Shown: positions 48,702-56,811 of the stretch, piece after piece
Layout: every line of letters starts with the position of its first letter
Position numbering within the stretch: position 1 is the first letter of the stretch
Assembly: GCF_000745125.1 (NCBI RefSeq)
Contig: NZ_JQNF01000005.1
Location: 652,575 to 716,574 of the forward strand
DNA from: Carnobacterium jeotgali MS3
GTDB taxonomy: Bacteria > Bacillota > Bacilli > Lactobacillales > Carnobacteriaceae
DNA: 64,000 nucleotides
Direction: 5' to 3'
Translations under genes and position numbers: made by a program
Notes under the pieces: generated by a model
The model's database searches: none
What the model saw: the letters and a program-made list of their open reading frames with translations, nothing else
Told to the model about the DNA's origin: nothing

Positions 48702-49397
48702 ATGGAATGGAACTACCAAGGAGATAGAGGGCCGGACAATTGGAAAACGATTTGCTCAGCTTTTTATCAAGCAGAAACAGAAAGTTTACAATCTCCAATT
48801 GCTTTAGATGACGATCAAATAAAGTTGACAATCTCACAGCAGTTACTGACGTTTAACTACAATAAAACACTATTTGAAACGTCATTTTTTAACCATACCG
48901 TACATCTAGTGCCAAAAACTAATGAAAATTTAAACACGATTACATTTAATCATAAAAAATACTTTTTGGAAGACTTGCACTTTCATTTACCTAGTGAGCA
49001 TGTCATCAACCATGAATCCTTTCCGTTAGAATTCCATTTGGTTCACCGTTCTGCAAAAAATGAACTTCTCGTTGTAGGAGTGACTGTTTTGCCGTCTGAA
49101 CGACCGATGAATAAAGTGTTTGCGGCAGTAGATGAAAGAGCCTTAAATCCACGTGTAGTAAAAAGAGGATTGACGGTTCCAATAGAACTAGACAGATTGC
49201 TCCCTAAGAGTAAAGAATTCTATCACTACACAGGATCCTTGACGACCCCTCCAAGCTCTGGACCAGTCGAATGGATTGTATTCCGTAATCAAACCTTCAT
49301 GCGTCAGGGGTTACTACAAGCCTTTAAACGAAATGTTGGCAAAACCAATAGACCTTTGCAACCTATAAATAATCGGCCCATCTACACATCAAAATAA
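48702..49397 (+). CDS. Alpha-class carbonic anhydrase
   Basis: 231 residues from the ATG at 48702 (TAGGAGGG upstream). Family motifs: WNYQGDRGPDNW, SLQSPIAL, the zinc His pair in LHFHLPSEH, the third His in LEFHLVHRS, and the C-terminal YTGSLTTPPSSGPVEWIVF with the Thr that orients the zinc hydroxide. Most bacterial alpha-class enzymes are exported; here no signal peptide is present and no in-frame upstream extension provides one, so it is predicted cytoplasmic. It supplies bicarbonate, useful for carbamoyl phosphate synthesis by the adjacent pyr operon (inference). Confidence 0.9.
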   Translation: MEWNYQGDRGPDNWKTICSAFYQAETESLQSPIALDDDQIKLTISQQLLTFNYNKTLFETSFFNHTVHLVPKTNENLNTITFNHKKYFLEDLHFHLPSEHVINHESFPLEFHLVHRSAKNELLVVGVTVLPSERPMNKVFAAVDERALNPRVVKRGLTVPIELDRLLPKSKEFYHYTGSLTTPPSSGPVEWIVFRNQTFMRQGLLQAFKRNVGKTNRPLQPINNRPIYTSK

Positions 49398-49426
49398 TAA
49401 ACTGTAATTAAATTCTCATTTATTAC

Positions 49427-49735
49427 TTGACACATAAACAGACAACTAGTAAGATTATCGTAATAGAAAAACAACAAAGGAGTTCTTATGATGCTAATGA
49501 CCTTATCTAATGGACAATTGAATAGCAGTTGGCAAAGCCAAGATAGATAGGTTGATCAATGAGAACGCTCATAGATGCAGCCTTCAGTACACTGAATGTA
49601 TGCATCTATGTTGGTTTATTTGAAGATAGGCTAGACTTCCAATCCGCATAGAGAGAGTATTTGATTCTATTTCTATGTGGATTTTGTTTTGCATAAAAAC
49701 AGCTTCCACGCATTTTTGTGGTAGCTGTTTTTTTT
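49427..49735 (+). promoter_or_regulatory. Leader/attenuator of the trpXYZ-type operon
   Basis: Promoter TTGACA (49427-49432), 17-bp spacer, TAAGAT (49450-49455). The leader encodes a 20-residue peptide (49488-49550) and then three hairpins. HP1: CATAGATGCA (49570) with TGCATCTATG (49601), inner TTCAGT/ACTGAA. HP2: AATCCGCATAGA (49641) with TCTATGTGGATT (49672), followed by TTGTTTTG. HP3: AAACAGCT.CCAC with GTGG.AGCTGTTT, followed by T8, a strong terminator. TCTATG of HP1 can also pair with CATAGA of HP2, allowing alternative folds. T-box hallmarks are not seen. Confidence 0.7.
49488..49550 (+). CDS. Leader peptide with a single Trp codon
   Basis: AAAGGAG lies six bases before two consecutive ATG codons. 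The 20-residue peptide begins MMLMTLSNG and has one Trp (TGG at 49530-49532) at position 15, followed by QSQDR and a TAG. The TGG lies in a small hairpin TTGGC-AAA-GCCAA. Downstream hairpins and the likely tryptophan importer suggest that ribosome stalling at or near Trp controls termination. It is unlikely to have another function. Confidence 0.6.
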   Translation: MMLMTLSNGQLNSSWQSQDR

Positions 49736-49836
49736 ATTAATCTAATTTGAGGTGAGTACATATTATGGAAAAGAAACGATGGCGAATGTACTAAAAAATT
49801 TGACTAACACTAAATCATTACTGGAGGATAAAAGAA

Positions 49837-50814
49837 ATGAAAAAAATGATAGGTTTCATTATTTGTTTGACGGCACTTTTAACAGTTGCGTTTTTTACTT
49901 CTTCAAATGAAACAGCCCCAACAAAAGATAGTAAGCCGATGGTTGGTATTTTGCAACTGACAAGTCACCCAGCACTTGATCTAATCTATCAGGGTACGGT
50001 AGATGCATTAAATGAAGCCGGCTATATCGATGGAGAAACAATGACATTAGATTTCCAAAATGCTCAAGGAGATCAAAGCAATCTAAATTCAATGAGTGCT
50101 CGTTTTGTCAGTAGAGGGGCGGATGTTATGGTTGGAATCGCAACGCCTTCCGCCCAAGCATTAGCTAACAGCTCACAAGAGATTCCAATTGTGTTAGGTG
50201 CAGTTACTGATCCTGAAGGCTCGGGATTGGTTAAAAGTAATGCAACACCTGGTGGAAACATAACCGGTGTGAGCGATTTGACACCTATCAAAGAACAATT
50301 CGCTTTAATCAAAGAAATCTTACCAGAAGCTCAAACGATTGGTATTTTGTATTCTTCAAGTGAAGATAATTCAATTGTACAAGCTGATCAAGCGATTGAA
50401 ATTGCGCGTGAAATGGGATTGGATACCCAGGTTATGACAGTTTCTTCTACAAATGACGTTTCGCAAGTTGGGGCTACATTAGCTTCACAAGTAGATGCTA
50501 TTTGGGTACCGACTGATAATACAGTAGCTAGTGCAATGAATACGTTGGTTTCAGCTGCAGATTCGAACGGCATACCGATTTTCCCAGCTGTAGATACGAT
50601 GGTTGAAGAGGGAGGTCTAGCTACTGTTGGATTAGATCAGTACGAATTAGGTCGTTTAACAGGAGAAATGGTTGTGGCTATTTTAAATGGTGAGTCAGAG
50701 CCAGCAACTACGCCTATTCAGTATTTAGATCAAGGTAAAGTTATTATAAATGAAGAAAAAGCCAAACAACTTGGCATTACGATTCCAACCCAGTTATTAG
50801 AGCAAGTAAAATAA
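49837..50814 (+). CDS. trpX: ABC transporter substrate-binding protein, TrpX type
   Basis: 325 residues. N-terminal signal/anchor (MKKMIGFIICLTALLTVAFF); no lipobox Cys at the expected place, so it may stay anchored by the uncleaved helix or be released. The rest is the ABC_sub_bind fold: VGILQLTSHPALDLIYQGTVDAL, VGIATPSAQALAN, VLGAVTDPEGSGLV, NITGVSDL and IFPAVDTMVEEGGLATVGLD. This family, with the linked permease and ATPase, is known as the tryptophan transporter TrpXYZ in streptococci. The Trp codon in the leader supports tryptophan as substrate. Confidence 0.8.
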   Translation: MKKMIGFIICLTALLTVAFFTSSNETAPTKDSKPMVGILQLTSHPALDLIYQGTVDALNEAGYIDGETMTLDFQNAQGDQSNLNSMSARFVSRGADVMVGIATPSAQALANSSQEIPIVLGAVTDPEGSGLVKSNATPGGNITGVSDLTPIKEQFALIKEILPEAQTIGILYSSSEDNSIVQADQAIEIAREMGLDTQVMTVSSTNDVSQVGATLASQVDAIWVPTDNTVASAMNTLVSAADSNGIPIFPAVDTMVEEGGLATVGLDQYELGRLTGEMVVAILNGESEPATTPIQYLDQGKVIINEEKAKQLGITIPTQLLEQVK

Positions 50815-50850
50815 ACGATTAATTTAGTTAATGAGAGTGGAGGAAATCAA

Positions 50851-51741
50851 ATGGATTTAATTGTTACAGCAACAGCACAAGGGTTGTTATGGGGAATGAT
50901 GGCTTTAGGCATTTTTATTACCTATCGGATTTTAGATTTGCCGGATATGACTGCGGAAGGTTCTTTTCCTTTAGGAGGCGCTGTATGTGCTCAACTCATT
51001 ATTTCAGGTGTAAATCCTTTAGTTGCGACTGCTAGTGCATTTGTAATCGGAGCCTTAGCTGGAGCCATTACAGGATTTCTAATTACAAAAGCACATATTC
51101 CTGGGTTACTAGCTGGAATTTTGACGATGACTGGATTGTATTCTATTAATTTACGAATCATGGGTCGGGCTAATTTAAGTTTACTAGGAGAAGAAAAAGT
51201 AACGGATCTTTTCGAACGTTTTACCTTGCCAAGTCAATTTGATACCATATTTATGGGAATTATTATTGTCGTTAGTGTCATTACATTACTAGTCTTGTTT
51301 TTCAAAACAGAACTTGGACAAGCTGTTATCGCTACAGGTGATAATGAAAAGATGGCACGTTCGTTAGGAATTTCTACGAATCAAACGAAGATATTGGGAC
51401 TTATGCTCTCAAATGGTTTGATTTCTGCGGCTGGTGCGCTGATTGCTCAAGATAACGGATATGCTGATATCAGTATGGGAATTGGTACAATTGTTATTGG
51501 TTTAGCGTCTGTCATTATTGGGGAAGTTATTTTTGGAAACCTATCATTTGTCAATCGTCTGATATGTGTCATATTAGGAGCAATTATTTACCGTTTCATT
51601 ATCATGTTCGTCTTATTGATTGGTCTACAACCAAATGATTTGAAACTTATTTCAGCTATCATTTTAGCTGTGTGTCTGGCATTGCCTAGCATACGCACCA
51701 AATATAATTTGAATTTCTTTCAAAAAAAGGAGCTGTTGTAA
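50851..51741 (+). CDS. trpY: ABC transporter permease, TrpY type
   Basis: 296 residues, eight to nine hydrophobic helices. N-terminal GLLWGMMALGIFITYRILDLPDMTAEGSFPLGGA and the later GDNEKMARSLGISTNQTKILGL (coupling region to the ATPase) and SMGIGTIVIGLASVIIGE are typical of this branched-chain-permease-like family. AGTGGAGG precedes the ATG; the ATPase gene follows after one base. Forms the membrane channel for TrpX cargo. Confidence 0.85.
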   Translation: MDLIVTATAQGLLWGMMALGIFITYRILDLPDMTAEGSFPLGGAVCAQLIISGVNPLVATASAFVIGALAGAITGFLITKAHIPGLLAGILTMTGLYSINLRIMGRANLSLLGEEKVTDLFERFTLPSQFDTIFMGIIIVVSVITLLVLFFKTELGQAVIATGDNEKMARSLGISTNQTKILGLMLSNGLISAAGALIAQDNGYADISMGIGTIVIGLASVIIGEVIFGNLSFVNRLICVILGAIIYRFIIMFVLLIGLQPNDLKLISAIILAVCLALPSIRTKYNLNFFQKKELL

Positions 51742-51742
51742 T

Positions 51743-52567
51743 ATGAGTAATACACCTGTCTTATCTTTAAAAGGAATCACTAAGCAGTTCAATAAAGGAA
51801 CAGCCAATCAAAATACCGTGTTAAATCAGTTGGATTTAGAAGTAAAAAAGGGGGACTTCATTACTATTATTGGGGGGAATGGAGCTGGTAAATCTACCCT
51901 ACTGAATAGTATTGCTGGGAACTTTATGATTGATAAAGGATCCATTATGTTAGGAGATAAAAATTTGACTGCTTTGAAAGAAGAAAAACGTGCGGGCTTT
52001 ATCGGACGTGTCTTTCAAGATCCTGTCATGGGAACCGCTCCTCGGATGACTGTAGGCGAAAATTTGGCTATTGCTTATCGTAGGGGAAAGAAACGTTCTT
52101 TGCGAAAAGGTACAACAGAGAAGGAACGCGCTTATTTTAAAAGTATTTTAGGCGAATTAGGTTTAGGATTAGAAAATCGTTTGGATAATGAAATGGGGTT
52201 ATTATCTGGTGGACAACGACAAGCCATTGCTCTTTTGATGGCAACAATGAATAAACCCGATTTATTATTGTTAGATGAGCATACTGCAGCACTAGATCCA
52301 AAAACAGCTAAAATTGTTTTAGAAATTACTCGTAAACGAATTGAACAAGAAGAGTTGACTACTTTAATGATTACTCATAATATGAATGACGCATTAAAGT
52401 ATGGCAATCGATTAGTTATGTTAGACAACGGACAAGTTATTGTAGATTTATCTGGTGAAGAGAAAAAGAATTTAACAGTAGCAGATGTTCTAGTTCTATT
52501 TCAAACAGCTACGGATGAAGACGGTGGAGCTGGTCAATTACCAGATGAACTTTTATTAAGTCGTTAA
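51743..52567 (+). CDS. trpZ: ABC transporter ATP-binding protein, TrpZ type
   Basis: 274 residues. Walker A GGNGAGKSTLLN, Q-loop VFQDPVMGTAPRMT, signature LLSGGQRQAIALL, Walker B LLLLDEHTAALD and switch His in ITHN. Completes the TrpXYZ-like importer; it starts two bases after trpY with AAAAGGAG upstream. A terminator follows within 25 bases. Confidence 0.87.
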   Translation: MSNTPVLSLKGITKQFNKGTANQNTVLNQLDLEVKKGDFITIIGGNGAGKSTLLNSIAGNFMIDKGSIMLGDKNLTALKEEKRAGFIGRVFQDPVMGTAPRMTVGENLAIAYRRGKKRSLRKGTTEKERAYFKSILGELGLGLENRLDNEMGLLSGGQRQAIALLMATMNKPDLLLLDEHTAALDPKTAKIVLEITRKRIEQEELTTLMITHNMNDALKYGNRLVMLDNGQVIVDLSGEEKKNLTVADVLVLFQTATDEDGGAGQLPDELLLSR

Positions 52568-52587
52568 ACTAAAAACTCATTAATCTG

Positions 52588-52624
52588 CAAAAAAGTTCAA
52601 GAGTTAATCTTGAACTTTTTTTGT
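52588..52624 (+). terminator. Terminator of the trpXYZ operon
   Basis: Arms AAAAAAGTTCAAGA and TCTTGAACTTTTTT with a 5-nt loop and a long T run. Confidence 0.92.
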
Positions 52625-52645
52625 TTTCTGTACATTTTAAGGCGT

Positions 52646-52686
52646 TAGTTGTATACTACATGTATAATAGTTGCACCATACAACTA
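52646..52686 (+). promoter_or_regulatory. MarR promoter flanked by inverted TAGTTGTAT repeats
   Basis: TAGTTGTAT at 52646-52654 and ATACAACTA at 52678-52686 are perfect inverted copies that bracket an extended -10 (TGTATAAT, ending 52668). The layout suits autorepression by the adjacent MarR protein. Confidence 0.65.
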
Positions 52687-52706
52687 CATTGATATAGGAG
52701 GTTTTG

Positions 52707-53153
52707 ATGAGGAATCAACCAGAAATACCCATCCATTCGCTTATTCAACGTTTCACTGAATTTAACCAAAATTTTTCAAACTTAGAAAAACAAGTATTTG
52801 CTAAATACAACGTCACTAAGTCAGGTTTTGCTGTTCTATCATTTATTAAAGACGAAAAAATATCCTTAAATGAATTGGCCGAGCATTCTGGATTAGACAA
52901 ATCAACTTTAAGCAGACAAGTTAAAAATTTGGAAAAAAAGGGTTTTGTAATGAAGGAATCAGGAAAGGATAAACGTTTTACTTATGTATCTTTACCTTCT
53001 GAATCCCAACAACTTATATTAACCATTTCATTTGAGCTCGAAAAAGCCTATAGTTTAATCTTTAAAAGTTGGCCTGCTGATGAGAAGCAACTTTTATTGG
53101 TACTGATGGGTAGAGTGAACCGCAGTATCCAATCTTTTCAATTAGTGAAGTAG
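52707..53153 (+). CDS. MarR family transcriptional regulator
   Basis: 148 residues from the ATG at 52707 (TAGGAGG five bases upstream; the in-frame TTG just before is less likely). Winged helix: SGFAVLSFIKDEKISLNELAEHSGLDKSTLSRQVKNLEKKGFVMKESGKDKRFTYVSL. No Cys in a redox position was noticed. It may control itself and the next two genes. Ligand unknown. Confidence 0.88.
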   Translation: MRNQPEIPIHSLIQRFTEFNQNFSNLEKQVFAKYNVTKSGFAVLSFIKDEKISLNELAEHSGLDKSTLSRQVKNLEKKGFVMKESGKDKRFTYVSLPSESQQLILTISFELEKAYSLIFKSWPADEKQLLLVLMGRVNRSIQSFQLVK

Positions 53154-53222
53154 TAGAATTTTACAATTAGATATAAACCATCTACAATTACGAGAGAGTC
53201 AATATACAAAGGAGACAACTAA

Positions 53223-53537
53223 ATGGATTCAAAAACACTTAATGCTTTATCAAAAGAAGATTTAATAGAACTTGTCATTCGTCAGAGTGAAGAACTTAAA
53301 GAACAAGATATTCAGTTAGAAGCAGAACTTGAAGAAAATCGCTTTATTAAAAGCCTGGGTTTTGTAGATGGATATAAAAATTATCGAAATTACTTTATTC
53401 GCTTTTTTGAAGATGAAAGTGATGGAACAGCTAAAAAAGGGAGCATCTTTTTAGGAATAATGGAAGATTTTATTAATGACTATGGTAGTGAGCCCGTTCG
53501 CGAGTTAATGGACGAGTTTATTGAAGATCACGTTTAA
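53223..53537 (+). CDS. Hypothetical acidic protein, 104 residues
   Basis: Soluble, strongly acidic, mostly helical protein. The N-terminal part (LNALSKEDLIELVIRQSEELKEQD) looks coiled-coil-like; the C-terminal part ends EPVRELMDEFIEDHV. No membrane segment, motif or family recognised. CAAAGGAGA precedes the ATG. It lies between marR and a PfpI-type gene with modest gaps. Confidence 0.7.
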   Translation: MDSKTLNALSKEDLIELVIRQSEELKEQDIQLEAELEENRFIKSLGFVDGYKNYRNYFIRFFEDESDGTAKKGSIFLGIMEDFINDYGSEPVRELMDEFIEDHV

Positions 53538-53619
53538 GTAAACGGGATAGTTGCTCTCTAATAGTAGAATTGATAAACTAAGCATATGGACAAATTGAAA
53601 GATTGAAGGAGGACTAAAA

Positions 53620-54138
53620 ATGACTGTAGAAAATAAGAAGATTATTGCTTTAGTTAGTGATGATTTTGAAGATTTAGAGTTATGGTACCCTGTTTTACGT
53701 TTAAGAGAAGCTGGTGCAACTGTTCATTTAGTTGCTGAAAAAAAAGAAACTGTTTATCATGGAAAGTACGGTGTGCCTGTCACTTCTGATTATAGTTTTG
53801 AAGACATTATCAAAGAGAATTACGATGGTATTTTAGTTCCTGGAGGATGGTCACCGGATAAACTAAGACGCTTTCCTAAGGTTATTGAGTTTGTTCAATA
53901 TTTTGATCAACAAAAGAAACCCATTGGACAAATTTGTCACGCTGGTTGGGTATTGATTTCGGCAGGAATTCTTAATGGTGTAAATGTTACGAGCACACCA
54001 GGGATAAAAGACGATATGACGAATGCTGGGGCCATTTGGCATGATGTTCCTGCTATAACAGATGGTCACATTATTTCAAGTCGTAGACCTCCAGATCTAC
54101 CTGAGTATATGAAACAATATATTGCGGCTTTCGCATAA
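53620..54138 (+). CDS. DJ-1/PfpI family protein
   Basis: 172 residues. The fold starts KKIIALVSDDFEDLELWYPVLRL; the nucleophile elbow is GQICHAGWVLISAG with the reactive Cys, and the conserved Glu is probably the one in DDFEDLE. Family members include proteases, chaperones and protein/nucleotide deglycases of the stress response; which applies cannot be told. GAAGGAGG lies before the ATG. Confidence 0.87.
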   Translation: MTVENKKIIALVSDDFEDLELWYPVLRLREAGATVHLVAEKKETVYHGKYGVPVTSDYSFEDIIKENYDGILVPGGWSPDKLRRFPKVIEFVQYFDQQKKPIGQICHAGWVLISAGILNGVNVTSTPGIKDDMTNAGAIWHDVPAITDGHIISSRRPPDLPEYMKQYIAAFA

Positions 54139-54160
54139 ACTTAACCATTTATTAAGGATT

Positions 54161-54320
54161 AAAGAGGCTGGGACAAAAGGTCTCTCAAAAAAATACACTC
54201 CCAAAACTATGAACTATTTTGTTCAGTAGTGGGAGTGTATTTTCTATATCTCTATCAAAACAAACGAAAGTGGGACTACTTTTTTCACAAAAGTAGTTTT
54301 GTCCCAGCCTCTTTTTTTTT
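54161..54320. repeat. Structured repeat element (AGAGGCTGGGACAAAA type)
   Basis: The ends are an 18-bp perfect inverted repeat (AAAGAGGCTGGGACAAAA and its complement at 54297-54314), followed by a T run. Inside are two more hairpins: AATACACTCCCA with TGGGAGTGTATT (54192-54241) and ACTACTTTT with AAAAGTAGT (54275-54297). Elements with AGAGGCTGGGACAAAA ends are widespread between genes in Lactobacillales and Listeria. It lacks coding capacity and would also act as a terminator after the PfpI gene. Confidence 0.8.
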
Positions 54321-54540
54321 CTAAAAATAACGGCTCCTTAAAAAGGCTAGTCTAGGGTGAATGATCATTCATTAACTGAAGTGACCTATTCACACGATAA
54401 ATACATAAGCTCTAATATAAAAATAACAAGTGTATCTTTTAAGAAAAAGAAAAGAAATTTATAATGATATTTTTAATAATATAATGTAAAATAACAGAGT
54501 ATACAGATAATCGTTTTTTAGATAGAAAGAAGGGATTCAG
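54321..54540. other. Upstream region of the ECF S-component gene
   Basis: It contains a 14-bp perfect palindrome TGAATGATCATTCA at 54358-54371 and A/T-rich sequence with -10-like TATAAT near 54480. No riboswitch fold was recognised. Confidence 0.45.
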
Positions 54541-55134
54541 GTGTACCAAAAAAATAAAAGCGCTTATAGAACAGCTATTTTAGGTATTCTTACAGCAATT
54601 GTTATTATTCAAAATTTTGTTCCATTACTGGGGTATATTCCTATACCTCCTTTAAATCCTACCATAATTCATATTACTGTTATTGTTGTTTCTCTTACAC
54701 TCGGGACAAAAGATGGTATGATTATTGGTTCCGTTTGGGGTATCACACGAATGGTCAAAGCTTTTACACTGCCTGCTTCACCATTTGATTATTTTTTATG
54801 GCGAAATCCCATTATTGCGATTTTCCCTCGTATTATGGTCGGCTTCGTGGCTGGCTATGTTTATAACGTATGTAGAAAGAGATTTAAAAAGGATTCAACA
54901 GCAATGATTCTTTCTTCTGTTTTAGCTTCATTGACCAATACGATTTTAGTTTTAGGACTGATATATCTTATCTATGGAGAAACCTATGCGGCACTTTTAA
55001 AAGTTGATTATTCAAATCTTTTAGGTGTATTAGGAACAGTTGTTTTAACAAGTGGGATAGGAGAGGCGATAGCCGCTGCCATTATTGCACCAATTATCGC
55101 ACGACCATTAAAGAAATTTAGAACTCAAAAATAA
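54541..55134 (+). CDS. ECF transporter S component (pantothenate-like)
   Basis: 197 residues with about six hydrophobic helices. The N-terminal NFVPLLGYIPIPPLNPTIIHITVI, LGTKDGMIIGSVWG and PIIAIFPRIMVGFVAGYVY are typical of vitamin-binding S components that use the shared EcfAA'T module. The sequence is closest in my memory to pantothenate (PanT) or related carriers, but the vitamin is uncertain. GTG start with GAAGGGA upstream. No energising subunit is encoded nearby. Confidence 0.78.
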   Translation: MYQKNKSAYRTAILGILTAIVIIQNFVPLLGYIPIPPLNPTIIHITVIVVSLTLGTKDGMIIGSVWGITRMVKAFTLPASPFDYFLWRNPIIAIFPRIMVGFVAGYVYNVCRKRFKKDSTAMILSSVLASLTNTILVLGLIYLIYGETYAALLKVDYSNLLGVLGTVVLTSGIGEAIAAAIIAPIIARPLKKFRTQK

Positions 55135-55135
55135 A

Positions 55136-55176
55136 AAAAAATCCATTAGAAGCCGGTGGCTTTCTAATGGATTTTT
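55136..55176. terminator. Bidirectional terminator
   Basis: Arms AAAAATCCATTAGAAAG-like and CTTTCTAATGGATTTTT with flanking A8 and T runs, between the convergent ECF and ddh genes. Confidence 0.88.
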
Positions 55177-55179
55177 CTC

Positions 55180-56157
55180 TTATAATAATTCTTTTCTCAG
55201 TTGTTCAGAAGATTTATCTGATAAATAAGCCATAGGAACATCTAAGACACTAAATGCACCGGTTTTAACTTCATTTTTAAACTTAACGGCAGCTCTTGCA
55301 TAAGCCACTAGAATAGAAGACGTGAATTCTGGATTGCTTTCTAATTCAAGCTGGAATTCAGCTTTTTGTTTGCTTCCAGTTTCAGATTCACCCGTACGGA
55401 TAACAAACCCACCATGTGGCATTTGTTGGTGATCTGATTCAAATTGTTCTTCGTCAATGAAATGAACCACTGTTTCATAAGGTTCAAAGTAATTTGGCAT
55501 TGATTTGATTGTTTGTTCTATTTCTGTTTGATTTGCGCCATCTTCAGAAACTACGTAGCAAATGCGCATGTGTTTTTCGCGAGTAGATAATTCAGGATTC
55601 AAACCTTTGCGAACTTCTTCTAACGCTTTATCTAATGGCAGAGTGTATTGAACACCTTTTTTCACGCCAGTTACCCGTCGAATAGCATCAGAATGGCCTT
55701 GGCTTAATCCTTTACCCCAAAAAGTATATGTTTGTCCTACAGGAAGAACAGCTTCAAATAATGCTCGGTTAATTGAGAATAAACCTGGATCCCAACCTAC
55801 AGAGATAATGCTGACATTTTGACCACTTTTAGCAGCCGTATCCATATCTGCAAAATAAGCTGGTATCTTTCCGTGGTTATCATAGCTATCAATCGTTGAA
55901 AAGTATTTTGCTAGTTCTGGCCCTTGTTCAGGTAAGTCCGTAGCTGATCCACCACATAAAATTAAAACATCGATAGCATTTTTGTACTCTAGGATATTTT
56001 CAATTTTTACTGCAGGAAGCATTGATTTTACTTCTGCTGGGTTTCTTCTAGTAAAAACAGCCACACCTTCCATATCAGGAAATTGATTAATTGCTAACTC
56101 AACACCTCTGCCGATGTTTCCATATCCAACCAAGCCTATACGAATCTTTTGAGTCAT
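55180..56157 (-). CDS. ddh: meso-Diaminopimelate D-dehydrogenase
   Basis: 325 residues. N-terminal NADP-binding GLVGYGNIGRGVE; FTRRNP; substrate-region motifs CGGSATDLPEQGP, SVGWDPGLFSINR and GLSQGHSDAIRRVTGVKKGVQYT; YARAAVKF late. Catalyses the one-step conversion of tetrahydrodipicolinate to meso-diaminopimelate for lysine and peptidoglycan. Only part of bacteria have this shortcut. Single-gene unit. Confidence 0.92.
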   Translation of the reverse strand: MTQKIRIGLVGYGNIGRGVELAINQFPDMEGVAVFTRRNPAEVKSMLPAVKIENILEYKNAIDVLILCGGSATDLPEQGPELAKYFSTIDSYDNHGKIPAYFADMDTAAKSGQNVSIISVGWDPGLFSINRALFEAVLPVGQTYTFWGKGLSQGHSDAIRRVTGVKKGVQYTLPLDKALEEVRKGLNPELSTREKHMRICYVVSEDGANQTEIEQTIKSMPNYFEPYETVVHFIDEEQFESDHQQMPHGGFVIRTGESETGSKQKAEFQLELESNPEFTSSILVAYARAAVKFKNEVKTGAFSVLDVPMAYLSDKSSEQLRKELL

Positions 56158-56349
56158 TGTTTTGTCTCCAATCTGTGTTTCAAATTTTATTATTCACCTT
56201 ATTAGTATAATAGATAATGAAAGATAATCAAATCTTGTCAGTAAAAAGAACTAGTGTTTGTTTGTTAGTGTTTTTTTAGCTAGTATATATGGTACAATTT
56301 AAAGCGTAGAAAAGTTTAAGGCGGTGGCTAACTCTTATAAAAAGGGGTG

Positions 56350-56397
56350 ATGCCAATGTTTTTTGTTTGGGCTTTCCCTAGAAAGGAAAACTCATGA
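56350..56397 (+). CDS. Short upstream ORF overlapping the toxin start
   Basis: AAAAAGGGG precedes two in-frame ATGs (56350 and 56356). The peptide (MPMFFVWAFPRKENS) ends in TGA overlapping the toxin ATG as ATGA. It probably serves to couple translation of the toxin rather than having its own role. Alternatively it is chance sequence. Confidence 0.4.
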   Translation: MPMFFVWAFPRKENS

Positions 56398-56474
56398 GCA
56401 TTTATGAGGCACTGATGTTTGCATTAGCTTTTGCAACTCTTGTTTTAAAAATCTCGTCAAACAAAAAAAAGTAA
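56394..56474 (+). CDS. Holin-like type I toxin peptide, 26 residues
   Basis: The peptide MSIYEALMFALAFATLVLKI plus SSNKKK matches the putative holin-like toxin family of Firmicutes: an MSxYEAL start, one membrane helix and a basic tail. GAAAGGAAAA gives a ribosome binding site. An extended -10 (TGGTACAAT, 56291-56299) lies about 100 bases upstream. Downstream come two hairpins, AAAGTAACCGTC with GACGATTACTTT (56467-56508) and GAGGGGTATG with CATATCTCTC (56557-56580), the second with a T run. Such loci make a stable toxin mRNA kept silent by an antisense RNA. Confidence 0.7.
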   Translation: MSIYEALMFALAFATLVLKISSNKKK

Positions 56475-56600
56475 CCGTCTAAGCTTTAGCGAGTAGGACG
56501 ATTACTTTTGTATGATATTCTATAGTAGCTGCCGTCTTTAACGGTTCTATTCTAAAGAGGGGTATGTTGACGCATATCTCTCTTTTCATTTATAGTTTAG
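56475..56600 (-). ncRNA. Possible antisense antitoxin RNA
   Basis: On the minus strand TTGAAA, 17-bp spacer and TAAACT (at about 56599-56627) could start an RNA running leftward across the toxin 3' region and its hairpins. This is the position of antitoxins in known type I pairs. The ends are guesses; the evidence is promoter-like sequence and analogy only. Confidence 0.3.
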
Positions 56601-56811
56601 CATGGCTAATGAGATTTTTCAATTAAAACACTGTTAATAGTGTTATCTGTCGAACCTTGCAACGGTTGAAAACAAAACAATGTAAAAAACGAAATAGAAT
56701 AGTAATGCTTGCTTAACGTTTTTAATCCATTTAAGTGGTATACTAGTTAAGAAGTTTTTTGAAAATATCAAAAACGAAATAAAACTTAATTGAAAAGATT
56801 GGAGAATTAAC

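Noticed and set aside
49462..49836. T-box riboswitch before trpX
   Set aside because: No T-box sequence (TGGN'CC context) or specifier stem was seen; the leader ORF plus hairpins explains the region better.
54161..54320. CRISPR array or insertion sequence
   Set aside because: There are no regularly spaced direct repeats and no transposase; it is a single structured element with inverted ends.
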